A stretch of 64,000 nt of DNA from Streptomyces polyasparticus (GTDB lineage: Bacteria; Actinomycetota; Actinomycetes; Streptomycetales; Streptomycetaceae), in assembly GCF_014493765.1 (NCBI RefSeq), contig NZ_JACTVJ010000031.1, forward strand, positions 1 through 64,000. The letters run 5' to 3'. A program made the position numbers and the translations under genes. Shown here one piece after another: positions 43,673-53,004 of this stretch; the stretch's first letter is position 1, and each line of letters opens with the position of its first letter. The notes below the pieces were generated by a model that made no database searches, was not told where the DNA came from, and saw only the letters and a list, made by a program, of their open reading frames with translations.

Positions 43673-45328
43673 TCACGCACCGAGCACCGGGCTCCCGTCC
43701 GCCAGCTCCAGGCGCCGCCCCGCGAACCGCTCGCGCATCCGCCGGTCGTGCGTGACCACGACCAGCGCGCCCTCGTAGGAGACGAGCGCCTCCTCCAGTT
43801 CCTCCACGAGGGCGGGGGAGAGGTGGTTCGTCGGCTCGTCGAGCAGCAGCAGGTCGACCTCCTCGGTGACGAGACGGGCCAGTTCGATCCGGCGGCGCTG
43901 GCCGTAGGACAGTTCGCCCACCCGCAGCCGCAGGTCCGCGGGGGCGAACAGGCCCAGGGACAGGAACAGTTCGCGGTGCTCGGCGATCGTCCCGGTCCTG
44001 CCGTACGCGAACGCGCGCAGCACGGGCCAGGCGGCCGGCCACGGCGCCTGGTGCTGCCGCAGATGGCCGACCCGGCCGTGCACCCGTACGGTTCCGGCCG
44101 CGGGCGCGAGCTCCCCGGCGAGCACCCCGAGCAGGGTGCTCTTGCCCGCCCCGTTCGGCCCGGTGACCAGGAGCCGCTCGGACGGTCCGAGGCGGAGACA
44201 CGGCAGGTCGAGCCGGCCGGGCAGACGGATCCCGGACAGCTCCGCCGAGGGTGTCACCGCGTCCGCCGGCTCCGCTTCCGGACGCCGGATCTCCCCGGTG
44301 AACTTCAGTGGATCCGGCGGCAGTTCGGCCGGCTGTGCCGTCAGCCGTGCCACACGCTCTTTGGCGTTGCGGATCCGCACCATCGCGCCGTGCCCGCGTC
44401 CGCGCGCCCGGAAGCCGCCGTGCCCGAAGACCGCGAGCGGCACCTTGCGCGGGATGTCGTCCAGGCGGGCCACGTTGGTCTCGGCGAGTCTGCGGCTGCG
44501 GGCGAGCTCGTCGCGCCACTGCTCGTACTCCTGGACACGGCGGCGGCGTTCGGCGGCCTTCGCCGTGACATAGCCGCGGTAGCCGTCCCCGTGGCGGGTC
44601 ACCTTCGCCTCGTCCACCTCCAGAATCGTGCCGGTCAGGTTCTCCAGGAACACCCGGTCGTGGGTGACCGCGACCACCGTGCCTCGCACGCGGCGCAGAT
44701 GGTCCTCCAGCCAGCCGAGGGCGCGGTCGTCGAGGTCGTTGGTGGGTTCGTCGAGCAGCAGGAGTTCGGGTTCGGCGGCCAGCGTCGCGGCGAGCGCGAG
44801 CCGGGAGCGTTCGCCGCCGGACAGGGTGCCGAGTCGGCGGTCGCGTGCCGGGCCCGGCAGGCCGAGGCCGGCCAGGGCGAGGTCGACGCGGGCGTCCGCC
44901 CGGTATCCGTCGCGTGCCTCGAAGCGCGCGAGGATCCTTCCGTACGACTGGAGCGCGGTGTCGAGGTCCGGGCCCTGGAGCCGTTCCAGGGACTGCTCGG
45001 CGGACCGCAACTCCCGTTCCAGGGAACGGATATCGGCGAGCGCCGCGTCGATGGCGTCCTGCACGGTCGCCTCCGGCGGCAGGCCGAGGCTCTGCGCGAG
45101 ATATCCGACGCCGCCGGGTGCGGCGACGGTCACCTCGCCCGTGGTGGGGGCGAGTTCGCCGGCGAGCAGCTTGAGGAGGGTGGACTTCCCCGAGCCGTTG
45201 TCGCCGATGATGCCGACCTTCTCGCCGGGCCGGACGGTGAACGTGATCTTGTCGAGGACCGGCCGGGTGCCGGTCTCGTACTGGTGGGTGACGTCGTGGA
45301 CGGAGAGCTGGGCTGATGGCGCACGCAT
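43673..45328 (-). CDS. ABC-F family ATP-binding protein
   Basis: A 551-aa protein of two ABC domains without membrane segments. Domain 1 has GDNGSGKSTLL (~45), 'LGTLSGGERSRLALA' and 'LLLLDEPTNDLDD'; domain 2 has GPNGAGKSTLL (~390), an altered signature LSYGQRRRIELA and 'LLLLDEPTNHLSP'. The linker between domains is Arg-rich (RRRRVQEYEQWRDELARSRR). ABC-F proteins act on the ribosome; members of this size and shape in actinomycetes include antibiotic-resistance proteins that dislodge macrolides or lincosamides, and this is a possible role. Divergent from the HTH_42 gene. Confidence 0.9.
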   Translation of the reverse strand: MRAPSAQLSVHDVTHQYETGTRPVLDKITFTVRPGEKVGIIGDNGSGKSTLLKLLAGELAPTTGEVTVAAPGGVGYLAQSLGLPPEATVQDAIDAALADIRSLERELRSAEQSLERLQGPDLDTALQSYGRILARFEARDGYRADARVDLALAGLGLPGPARDRRLGTLSGGERSRLALAATLAAEPELLLLDEPTNDLDDRALGWLEDHLRRVRGTVVAVTHDRVFLENLTGTILEVDEAKVTRHGDGYRGYVTAKAAERRRRVQEYEQWRDELARSRRLAETNVARLDDIPRKVPLAVFGHGGFRARGRGHGAMVRIRNAKERVARLTAQPAELPPDPLKFTGEIRRPEAEPADAVTPSAELSGIRLPGRLDLPCLRLGPSERLLVTGPNGAGKSTLLGVLAGELAPAAGTVRVHGRVGHLRQHQAPWPAAWPVLRAFAYGRTGTIAEHRELFLSLGLFAPADLRLRVGELSYGQRRRIELARLVTEEVDLLLLDEPTNHLSPALVEELEEALVSYEGALVVVTHDRRMRERFAGRRLELADGSPVLGA

Positions 45329-45534
45329 ACGTGGGCCCCTTCGGGTCGCGGCAGGCGAGATGACGGCACGGGGCGCCGGCCGCGGAGCGAGGCTCTACGC
45401 GGCGGCGTCGGCGGTGATCACAGGGAACCCATGCGGACGACGGTACGGCACACGGAGCAGTTTGACAAGACGGTTCGTCTCGTCTCGTTGAATTGCTCCC
45501 TTCCGGGGCCCGCCCGGCGGCTTACCCTGCCCCC

Positions 45535-46701
45535 ATGCCCGCCCTCCGCCGCGTCACCCCGGCCGACCGCCGAGCCCGCCTCGCCGTACGGCATCTCCTG
45601 CACCCCGCCGCCCGGGCGGGCCGGACCGAGGACGTCGCGGAAGCCCTCGTGGGCCTGCACGCCACGGATGCCGCCACGGTCACCCTCTCCGCCTGCGCGC
45701 GGCTCGCGGTGCCCGCGCCCGCCGATGTGGACCGTGCGCTGTACGAGGACCGCACCCTGCTGCGGATGCACTGCATGCGGCGCACCCTGTTCGTCGTGCC
45801 GGCGGAGCTCGTCCCCGTCTTCTTCCATGCCGCGCCGAAGGCGATGGCCGAGCGTGAACGCGCCACGCTGCTCAGGCACCTGGCCGCCGCCGACCCCGCC
45901 CGCGACGACCGCTGGCTCGACGACACGGCGGCCAAGGCGCTGACCGTACTCGCCGGACTGGGTGAGGCCTCCGCACCCGAACTGACGGAGGCCGTCCCCG
46001 AGTTGCAGACGACGATCACGCTCAGCCCGGGCAAGCACTACGCGTCCACGCTGCGGATCGGCGGCGAACTGCTCCGGCTGCTCGCGATGGAGGGCAAGGT
46101 GCGCCGCGGCCGCCCGGTCGGCGGCTGGACCTCTAGCCGCTTCCGCTACCACCCGGCCCCCGGACTCCCTCACCTCGACCCCGCCGACGCCCAGGCCGAC
46201 CTGGTGCGCCGCTGGCTCGCCGCCTACGGACCCGGAACAGAGGCGGACCTGAAGTGGTGGACGGGCTGGAGCCTGCGCGAGGTGCGGCGCGCGCTTGAGC
46301 GGATCGCACCCGAACAGGTGGATCTGGGGGAGGCGGGGCCAGGCTGGGATCTCGACCCGCGCACCCCGGACGAGGTCACCCCCTGGGCCGCGTTCCTGCC
46401 CGGCCTCGACCCCGCCACGATGGGCTGGCGGCACCGCGACTTCTCCCTGGACCCGGACCACCGCCCGCTGCTCTTCGACACGGCCGGCAACGGCGGTCCG
46501 ACGATCTGGCTCGACGGCCGGATCGTCGGCACCTGGGCCCAGCGCCCCACGGGCGAGGTGGTCCGGCGCTTGTTCACCGACCCCGGTGCCGATGGCGCGG
46601 CGCTCGTCGACGACGCCCAGAACGGGCTCCAAACCCTTCTGGATCAGGGCGAGTTGAGGGTCAACTTCCCCGCGCCGCTCACCAAAGAGCTCCTTGCGTG
46701 A
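45535..46701 (+). CDS. winged helix DNA-binding domain protein (HTH_42, AlkZ-related)
   Basis: A 388-aa protein of the HTH_42 family, which includes the DNA glycosylases AlkZ and YcaQ. It begins RRVTPADRRARLAVRHLL and keeps 'VAEALVGLHATDAATVTLSA', 'LHCMRRTLFVVP'-like and C-terminal 'ELRVNFPAPL'-type segments. The catalytic Gln-x-Gln of AlkZ (usually GLQAQ) is replaced by HAT (GLHATD), so glycosylase activity may be absent or different. It is divergent from an ABC-F gene; together they would fit a self-protection locus, which is inference. Confidence 0.82.
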   Translation: MPALRRVTPADRRARLAVRHLLHPAARAGRTEDVAEALVGLHATDAATVTLSACARLAVPAPADVDRALYEDRTLLRMHCMRRTLFVVPAELVPVFFHAAPKAMAERERATLLRHLAAADPARDDRWLDDTAAKALTVLAGLGEASAPELTEAVPELQTTITLSPGKHYASTLRIGGELLRLLAMEGKVRRGRPVGGWTSSRFRYHPAPGLPHLDPADAQADLVRRWLAAYGPGTEADLKWWTGWSLREVRRALERIAPEQVDLGEAGPGWDLDPRTPDEVTPWAAFLPGLDPATMGWRHRDFSLDPDHRPLLFDTAGNGGPTIWLDGRIVGTWAQRPTGEVVRRLFTDPGADGAALVDDAQNGLQTLLDQGELRVNFPAPLTKELLA

Positions 46702-46908
46702 GGCGGCCGCGCCTGCCCCACCTGTCGGTTTCGCCCGGCGTTGCCTGTTCATGGCCAATCCATTGCGTTCAAGAGCCTTGACAGGCTGCATGCGGTTTCG
46801 CGACGTTTGAGCCCGGCAGGGGCCGGGGGAACTGGGGGGCGGCCGCCGCTGCTCGGCCGTGTCCAACACTGGGCCCGCCCCCGGTCTCACCCGTGGAGGG
46901 CGGACCGC

Positions 46909-47997
46909 GTGGACATATCGATCCACAGACCGCAGGAGCTGAACGACGAGCTCCGCAAGGCCTGGCACAAGGCGATGGACGAGTCGCCGCTCTATGCGAA
47001 TCCCTTTCTGGCACCGGAGTTCGCTGCCGGTATCGGCCGCCACCGCCCCTCCGCCCGGGTCGCGGTGCTGCACCAGAAGAACGAGGCCGTCGGCTTTCTC
47101 CCGTACGAACGCGGCGCCTTCGGCGTCGGCCGCGCCATCGGGCTCGGGCTCTCCGACAGCCAGGGCCTCGTGCACCGCCCTGGCGTGACCTGGAACGCGC
47201 GGCAGCTGCTGCGCGAATGCGGGCTCGCCGTCCTCGAGTTCGACCATCTCGTCGACGGGCAGCGGCCGTTCGGGCCCTATGTCACCGGCACCTTCGCCTC
47301 GCCCGTCGTCGACCTCAAGGCCGGCGACGGCACGTATGCAGAATGGCTGCGCGCCACCTACCCCGGCCTCGCCAAGACCACCCTGAAGAAGGAGCGGCGG
47401 CTCGCCCGCGACCACGGTGAGCTGCGCTTCGTGTACGACGAGCGCGATCCGGTCATGCTGCGGCAGTTGATGGACTGGAAGTCGGCGCAGTACCGCAGGA
47501 CCGGCCGGATGGACCGGTTCGCCAAGCCTTGGATCGTGGCCCTCGTCGAGGACCTCTTCGCGGTGCGCGAGGAGCACTTCACGGGTGTCATGTCCGTGCT
47601 CTACGCGGGGGAGCGGCCGGTCGCCGTGCACTTCGGGCCCACCTCGCGCACCGTGTTCGCCGCTTGGTTCACCACGTACGACCCCGAACTGCACTACTAC
47701 TCGCCGGGGTTGCTGATGCATCTGCGGATGGCCGAAGCGGCAGGCCGTCAAGGTGTGCAGCTCATGGACTTCGGGCGCGGCGACAAGACGTACAAGGACT
47801 GGCTGAAGACCCGTGAACTGCGCGTCGCCGAAGGCTTCGCGACCCGCCCGCACCCCGTCTCCACCGCCCTGAGGATGTGGCGCCGCCCCGTCCGCGGACT
47901 GCGCAACACGGTCAACGCCCACCCCCGCCTGCGCGAGCCCGCGGACCGGCTCCTGAAGGCGGCGGGCTCCCTGAGGACGGCTCGCACCGGACGCTGA
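46909..47997 (+). CDS. GNAT / FemAB-like acyltransferase (BioF2-CelD type)
   Basis: A 362-aa protein of the double-GNAT fold used by FemAB, CelD and BioF2-like enzymes. The conserved second-half elements are present: 'MDWKSAQYRRTGRMDRFAKP', 'SVLYAGERPVAVHFGPTSR', 'AWFTTYDPELHYYSPGLLMH' and 'MDFGRGDKTYKDWLK'. The last stretch is the family's binding signature. It transfers an acyl or aminoacyl group to a sugar, lipid or cell-wall precursor. The GTG at 46909 has GGAGGG 9 nt upstream. The next gene (a PLP enzyme) is 85 bp downstream on the same strand, so they may work on one product. Confidence 0.85.
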   Translation: MDISIHRPQELNDELRKAWHKAMDESPLYANPFLAPEFAAGIGRHRPSARVAVLHQKNEAVGFLPYERGAFGVGRAIGLGLSDSQGLVHRPGVTWNARQLLRECGLAVLEFDHLVDGQRPFGPYVTGTFASPVVDLKAGDGTYAEWLRATYPGLAKTTLKKERRLARDHGELRFVYDERDPVMLRQLMDWKSAQYRRTGRMDRFAKPWIVALVEDLFAVREEHFTGVMSVLYAGERPVAVHFGPTSRTVFAAWFTTYDPELHYYSPGLLMHLRMAEAAGRQGVQLMDFGRGDKTYKDWLKTRELRVAEGFATRPHPVSTALRMWRRPVRGLRNTVNAHPRLREPADRLLKAAGSLRTARTGR

Positions 47998-48046
47998 GCA
48001 GGCACCGACGTCGAGCATGCACCGACGTTGAGCACGCACCGACGCT
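47996..48046. repeat. three tandem copies of a 17-bp repeat
   Basis: Units GAGCAGGCACCGACGTC, GAGCATGCACCGACGTT and GAGCACGCACCGACGCT follow at 17-bp steps. The first starts in the stop codon of the acyltransferase gene, so the array fills the gap before the PLP enzyme gene. Confidence 0.9.
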
Positions 48047-48082
48047 GAGAGCACCGGCAGCTTCTACGGAAGGAAGTGGCCC

Positions 48083-49330
48083 ATGCCGTACGGAGCGAGA
48101 CTTGCCGCGGACATGACGCGGCGCCTGGGACGGGAGTGCCTGTTCACGCCCTCGGCGCGGCTCGCGCTCTATCTGGCGCTGCGCCGCTGGTGCCGCCCCG
48201 GCGGCCGGGTGCTCATGTCGCCGGTGAACGACGACGTGATCCTGTTCGTGGTGCTCGCGGCCGGGCTGCGACCGGTGCAGGCGCCGGTCTCGGCGGCGGA
48301 CGGGAACATCGACCCCGACGCCGTGCCCGAGACCGTCTGGCGCGGAGTGGACGCGGTCCTGACGACCAACCTGTACGGGATACCCGATCGCATCCGCGAA
48401 CTGCGCTCGCGCTGCGACGAGTTGGGCATCCCACTGTTCGAGGACGCCGCCCACGCCATCGGCACCCATGTCGACGGGCAGGCGGTCGGCACCTTCGGCA
48501 CGGCGGGCGTGTTCAGTCTCGGCAAGCATGTGCAGGGCAAGGCGGGCGGTTTCCTCGCGGTCGGCGACGCCCGGACACGGCGCGAACTGGAGCGGCTGCG
48601 CGACGATCTGCTGCTGCCCGCGCGGCTGCGTGAGGACGTGGCCACCGCGCTGCTTCCGCTGGCCCGCTCGGCGGTCCGCACCCTGCACCTGGTGCGCCCG
48701 GTCTGGCGCGCCGCCCAGCGCCTCGGCCTGCTCGAACGCTCGGGCTACCGGATGCCCCTCGAAGGCCCGCGCCTGGCCGTGTGCGGCACCCGCGCGCCCA
48801 ACCTGCCCGCGTACAGCCCCTGGTTACGCGTCGATCTGCACAGCTGGCGCGACCGCCACGGACCGCTCGTACGCGGTCAGTTGGCGCTGCGGCTCGCCGC
48901 GCTCGACGGCGATCTGGCCCGCCGCCGCGTGGGCGTGGACGAGCTGACCGGCACCACCTGGGCCTCCCCGGCGCTGCGCGAACACCTCGCCCACGAGGGC
49001 CCGCTCCCGCTGTTCCGCGCACCGCTCCTGGTCCACGACCGGGACGTCCTGGCCGACCGCCTGGTCCGGTACGGCCTGGTCACGGGCTATCTCTACGATC
49101 CGCCCCTGGACGACTACGCGGGCCTGGAGTTCAGCGATCCGTCCCCGTCGCCCGAGGCCGCACGCTGGTTCGCGGCACATGTGCTGCCCGCGGATCCGCT
49201 GCAGTCGGGCCCGGTGATCCGGGCGCTCCAGCGGGAGGGGGCGCGGGCGGCGCGCTTCACGCCGAGCACGGCGGCGGAGCAGCTGCCGCGCGAGCTGGAT
49301 GCCGCGTATCCGGACGAGCGGGCGTCCTAG
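48083..49330 (+). CDS. DegT/DnrJ/EryC1/StrS family PLP-dependent enzyme
   Basis: A 415-aa fold-type I PLP enzyme. 'GIPLFEDAAHAIGTHVDGQA' holds the Asp that contacts the pyridine nitrogen, and 'GTAGVFSLGKHVQGKAGGFL' holds the region of the Schiff-base lysine (GK). The family transfers amino groups onto keto-sugars for cell-surface glycans or natural products. The C-terminal half diverges from the classical sugar aminotransferases. It follows the FemAB-like acyltransferase, which suggests amino-sugar acylation. The stop overlaps the likely true end of the SARP gene. Confidence 0.87.
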   Translation: MPYGARLAADMTRRLGRECLFTPSARLALYLALRRWCRPGGRVLMSPVNDDVILFVVLAAGLRPVQAPVSAADGNIDPDAVPETVWRGVDAVLTTNLYGIPDRIRELRSRCDELGIPLFEDAAHAIGTHVDGQAVGTFGTAGVFSLGKHVQGKAGGFLAVGDARTRRELERLRDDLLLPARLREDVATALLPLARSAVRTLHLVRPVWRAAQRLGLLERSGYRMPLEGPRLAVCGTRAPNLPAYSPWLRVDLHSWRDRHGPLVRGQLALRLAALDGDLARRRVGVDELTGTTWASPALREHLAHEGPLPLFRAPLLVHDRDVLADRLVRYGLVTGYLYDPPLDDYAGLEFSDPSPSPEAARWFAAHVLPADPLQSGPVIRALQREGARAARFTPSTAAEQLPRELDAAYPDERAS

Positions 49331-49512
49331 ACGGCCGGGTCGCTGGAGGTCTTGGCGCCCCGCGGCGTGCCCCGGCGTGACTGCCGTGGTGCGCCGAGCA
49401 CCCCTTCGTACTGCCGCAGGGCCTCGGCGATACGTCCCGTCGCCAAGAACGCACCGCCGAGACGGCTACGTATATCCATCTCGAGCCAGCCGTAACTCGG
49501 TTCGGTCAGAAA
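49327..49512 (-). other. out-of-frame C-terminal extension of the SARP gene
   Basis: This frame codes for 'EMDIRSRLGGAFLATGRIAE', 'ALRQYEGVL' and a disordered tail, a natural last TPR for the SARP protein. It lacks a start of its own. Removing one T (coding strand) from the TTT opposite 49510-49512 joins it to the main frame as LLTEPSYGW. Confidence 0.7.
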
Positions 49513-52237
49513 GCAACCGCAGCTGAAGCAGGGCCTGTTGGTGCAGGGCGATCGCCGCGCCGGGATCGCCCTGCCCGTGCACCGCCGTGCCGAGCCGCGA
49601 CAGGCTCTGGGCCGCCAGGAACACATCCCCGGCCTCGTCCACCAGGCGCACCGCGTCGGTCAGGAGCCGGGCGGCCTCCGCGTAGCGGCCGTGGTGCAGA
49701 TGGATGTCGGCGCTGCTGCTGAGGATGCGGCCGAGCCAGTGGGGGCGGCCGCTCGCCTCGGCGTGCCGGCGGGCCGCGGCGAAGCCGGCGAGCGCGGCGT
49801 CGCCGTCGCCCCTGAACTGGTGCGTGAGACCTTGCACGAGCCGCGTCACCGACCCGAGCCAGTGGTCCTGCCGGGCCTCGCACAGAACGGCCGACTCGGC
49901 AAGACACTCAAGGGCGCGGCGCCCGTCGCCGACGCTGAGCGCGATGGCGCCGAGACCGGTGAGAGCGCGCGCCTCCTCGCCCCTCTGGCCTTGCATCCTT
50001 GCCTGTTGGAGACTCTCCGTGCACAGGGCGCGGGCCTCGGTGTAGCGGCGCTGATAGATGGCGGTGTATCCGAGGCAATTGCGGAGGGCGAGCGGCATCC
50101 GCGGATCGCCGGAACGGCCGGCGTGGGGCAGGGCGAGTTCGAGCGCGGTCTGGCTCTCGTGGTAGCGCCCCTGCCGTACGAAGTAGTCGGTGTACGCCTC
50201 CGCGAGCCGACACGCCAGGTCGTACTCGCCGGAGGCGACGGCGTGCCCGACGACATCGGGCAGTTCGCCGCCGAAGGAGTCGAGCCAGGCCTCGGCCTCG
50301 CGCCAGCCGCGGAAGCGGCTGCCCTCGCCCGGCGGCCCGGTCGCTGCTTCGTCGTACGGCCCACCGGGGAAGCCGGCCGCTCCCCAGTTGCTCGCCGTCC
50401 GCGCGGCCGCCAGATGCAGCCGCAGTGCCCGTTTCCGTACGGCGGCGGCCTCCTCCGGCGCGGTCCCGGCGAGGCGCCGGGCGTGCACCCGGACGAGATC
50501 GTGCAGCCGGTAGCGGCCCGGTCCCGGCTGCTGCACCAGGCTGGCGTCGACCAGGCTCTCCAGGAGGTCCTCGCCCTCGTACGGGGACGAGCCGAGCATC
50601 GCCGCTGCGGTGCGCACATCGAACTCGACGGTCGGCGCGAGCCCCAACGCCCGGAAACCGCGCTGCTGTTCCGCGCCGAGCTGGTCGTACGAGAGCCGGA
50701 ACGCGGCCTCCACGCTGCGGTCGCCCACGCTCAGCTCCCCGAGCAGCCGCCCGTCCCCGGCCATCCGCCCGACCAGGTACTCCACGCTCCAGGCGGTACG
50801 GCTCTGCAGCCGCGAACCGGCGATCCGCAGCGCGAGCGGCAGCCCGTCGCAGAGCCGGGCGAGCTGCTCGGCCGCGGCGGACTCCTCGGCGGCGCGCTCC
50901 TCGCCGATGAGATGTGTGAGCAGCGCGACGGCCTGCGCGCTCTCCAGGGGTTCGAGGCCCACCCGCCACTCGGCGTCGAGCTCCGCGAGCCGGTGCCGCC
51001 CGGCCACCAGGACCCGGCTGCCGGCGCCGGCCGGGAGCAGAGGCCGCACCTGCCCGGCGTCGAGCGCGTCATCGAGGACGAGGAGCAGCCGCAGCGCACT
51101 GGTCGCGGCGCGCCAGGCCTCGGTCAACTCCTGCAGATCACTGGGGAGTTCCCCCTTGGACGCGCCCAGCGACCTGAGCAGTCGCTGCAGCGCCTGTTCG
51201 GGGGTCTGGCGGCGCTGGGTGCTGTGCCCGCGCAGATCCACGAACAGGCAGCCGTCGGGGTACTGGGCGCTCAGCTCCCGCGCGGCCCGCACCACCAGGG
51301 CGCTCTTGCCGACCCCGGCGGGCCCGTGGACGGTGGTCACCGTGACGGCGCCCGGCGTGAACGGGGCGATGAGCTCGGCGAGTTCGGCGTCACGGCCGAC
51401 GAGATGCCCTGAGTCACCGGGGAGGGTGTTGACGGGGCGTGGGGCGAGGGCTGCGGTGGGTGCGTGCTGCGGGTCGGGGCCCGGTCTCGGCCCTGGGCCT
51501 GTCTGCCGCAGCACCGCCAGATGCGCCCGGCGCGGTTCGGCACCCGGATCGACGCCGAGCTCCTCGCGCAGCCGCCCCCGCAGCTCCTCGTACACCTGCA
51601 AGGCCTCGGCCTGCCGCCCGTCGCCGTGCAGGGCGCGGATGCGCAGGGCGGCGAGCTGCTCGTCGCAGGGGTCGGCCGCGAGACCCGCCAGCTCGTCCAC
51701 GACCTCCGCGAACTTCCGTATGTCCAGGAGACTTTCGAGCCGCTGTAGCCGTACGGCACGGATCCGCAGCCGCAGCCGCGCACGCTCGGCCTCGGCGAAG
51801 GGGCCCGGCACCCCGGCGAGCGGATCGCCGCGGACGAGGGCGAGCGCGCGGTCCAGGTGCGCGAGGGCGTCGGCGGGCGCCGCGGCCGCCCGGGCGGCAC
51901 CGAAATGTGCTTCCAACTCAGCGCTGTCGAAGGCGATGTGACCGTCATGCAGCCGGTATCCGCCCGCCTCGCCTCGGATGACCGAATCCTCCGGACCGGT
52001 CCCGGGCGGATCCAGCCGCTTGCGCAGCCCGTACACATAGCTCGGCAGCACCTTGACCCCGGTCGGTGGTGGTCGCTCGCCCCACACCCCGTCGAGGAGC
52101 TGCTCCCGCGGGACGACCTGACCAGCCCGCAGCGCGAGCGCCACGAGAACGGCCTGCTGCCGCGCGGGCCCGAGGGGCACCGGCGTACCGCCGCGCGTGA
52201 CCCGCACGGGCCCGAGCACGGCCAGCCGCAGACTCAC
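49466..52237 (-). CDS. AfsR/SARP family transcriptional regulator, C-terminus frameshifted
   Basis: A 923-aa SARP with the full architecture: OmpR-type winged helix (residues 1-95, LRLAVLGPVRVTRGGTPVPL), BTAD domain (~100-245), NB-ARC ATPase (~275-560; Walker A HGPAGVGKSALV, Walker B LRLLLVLDDALD), and TPR repeats (~590-910). It should activate a biosynthetic cluster or global gene set by binding direct repeats near -35. The present frame ends oddly with LRLARDGYT. In the +1 frame a TPR-like continuation (PSYGWLEMDIRSRLGGAFLA) runs 60 codons to 49327 and ends exactly on the DegT stop, so a 1-nt insertion at AAA 49510-49512 is likely. Confidence 0.9.
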   Translation of the reverse strand: MSLRLAVLGPVRVTRGGTPVPLGPARQQAVLVALALRAGQVVPREQLLDGVWGERPPPTGVKVLPSYVYGLRKRLDPPGTGPEDSVIRGEAGGYRLHDGHIAFDSAELEAHFGAARAAAAPADALAHLDRALALVRGDPLAGVPGPFAEAERARLRLRIRAVRLQRLESLLDIRKFAEVVDELAGLAADPCDEQLAALRIRALHGDGRQAEALQVYEELRGRLREELGVDPGAEPRRAHLAVLRQTGPGPRPGPDPQHAPTAALAPRPVNTLPGDSGHLVGRDAELAELIAPFTPGAVTVTTVHGPAGVGKSALVVRAARELSAQYPDGCLFVDLRGHSTQRRQTPEQALQRLLRSLGASKGELPSDLQELTEAWRAATSALRLLLVLDDALDAGQVRPLLPAGAGSRVLVAGRHRLAELDAEWRVGLEPLESAQAVALLTHLIGEERAAEESAAAEQLARLCDGLPLALRIAGSRLQSRTAWSVEYLVGRMAGDGRLLGELSVGDRSVEAAFRLSYDQLGAEQQRGFRALGLAPTVEFDVRTAAAMLGSSPYEGEDLLESLVDASLVQQPGPGRYRLHDLVRVHARRLAGTAPEEAAAVRKRALRLHLAAARTASNWGAAGFPGGPYDEAATGPPGEGSRFRGWREAEAWLDSFGGELPDVVGHAVASGEYDLACRLAEAYTDYFVRQGRYHESQTALELALPHAGRSGDPRMPLALRNCLGYTAIYQRRYTEARALCTESLQQARMQGQRGEEARALTGLGAIALSVGDGRRALECLAESAVLCEARQDHWLGSVTRLVQGLTHQFRGDGDAALAGFAAARRHAEASGRPHWLGRILSSSADIHLHHGRYAEAARLLTDAVRLVDEAGDVFLAAQSLSRLGTAVHGQGDPGAAIALHQQALLQLRLLSDRTELRLARDGYT

Positions 52238-52381
52238 CCGCCGCCCCTCCCGTCCCCGCGCGCATCATCGGAATTTCATCGGCATTGCAACGCCTTCCGC
52301 GACGGTATGCAAGCGCGGCGGCCGCACCGGGGGACGCGGCCGCCGCGCATCGCGCCCCGACTCCCGGAAGGAAGCAGCCAG

Positions 52382-52960
52382 TTGACGATCACGGACGGCA
52401 CCTCTTTGACGGACCTCCTGTCCGCTCGCGGCCTCTTCCTCACCCAGGACGAAGGCGACGCGACGGGCGCCATCTACCTCTGCGTACGCGACGGCCTCCC
52501 GGGCGGCTACCCGATCGGCTACGCGCTGCCCTCCCGTGCGGGCACCTGGTTCGCGTACGCGCGCTCACGCCCCGGCCGCATCTTCGCCTGCGACCAGGTG
52601 GACTCCGGCCTGTGGAGCCCGGAGTCGGCCCTGCGCTCGGCCCTCGCCCACGCCCGCTACGGCGATGTCCTCTACGCCCTGGAACAGTCCACGGGCACGG
52701 ACACCACCTACACGGTGAAGGTCCCCCGCTCCTGGGCCACCCACCTGACGGCCCTCCCGGGCGTCACCGTGCGCCCCGCCGGCCCCTCCCTGACCTCCCG
52801 CACCCTCCGCCTCACCGCCCCCGCCGTAGCCCTCTTGCGCGGCCAGCCCGAACGGGACGGCTGCCACGCGGATTTGGCGGGGCGGCTGTGGCTGGCGGGG
52901 GTGGGGTATGAGCTGCGGCGGGAGGTGCGGGGCTCCCGGACTGAGGGGCTCCTGGACTGA
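52382..52960 (+). CDS. hypothetical protein
   Basis: A 192-aa protein starting at a TTG (LTITDGTSLTDLLSARGLFL) 10 nt after an AAGGAAG site. It contains 'ALEQSTGTDTTYTVKVPRSW' and 'RTLRLTAPAVALLRGQPERD'. I do not recognise the family; no signal peptide or membrane segment is seen. Its 3' end consists of short tandem repeats (from 52931), so the last residues (GSRTEGLLD) are repeat-derived. It is divergent from the SARP gene (145 bp). Confidence 0.55.
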   Translation: MTITDGTSLTDLLSARGLFLTQDEGDATGAIYLCVRDGLPGGYPIGYALPSRAGTWFAYARSRPGRIFACDQVDSGLWSPESALRSALAHARYGDVLYALEQSTGTDTTYTVKVPRSWATHLTALPGVTVRPAGPSLTSRTLRLTAPAVALLRGQPERDGCHADLAGRLWLAGVGYELRREVRGSRTEGLLD

Positions 52961-52990
52961 GGGGGTTCCTGGACTGAGGGGCTCCCGGAG
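52931..52990. repeat. tandem 16-18 bp repeats at 3' end of hypothetical gene
   Basis: Four imperfect units of GGCTCCCGGACTGAGGG run from the last codons of the gene past its stop. They vary as CTCCTGG, TTCCTGG and CTCCCGG. The repeat places an extra TGA in every unit, so the stop is fixed by the first TGA in frame. Confidence 0.8.
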
Positions 52991-53004
52991 TGAGTGAGGG
53001 GGCC

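Noticed and set aside
45418-48054. An 878-codon frame opposite the HTH_42 and acyltransferase genes
   Set aside because: It is antisense to two family-supported genes and has shadow composition.
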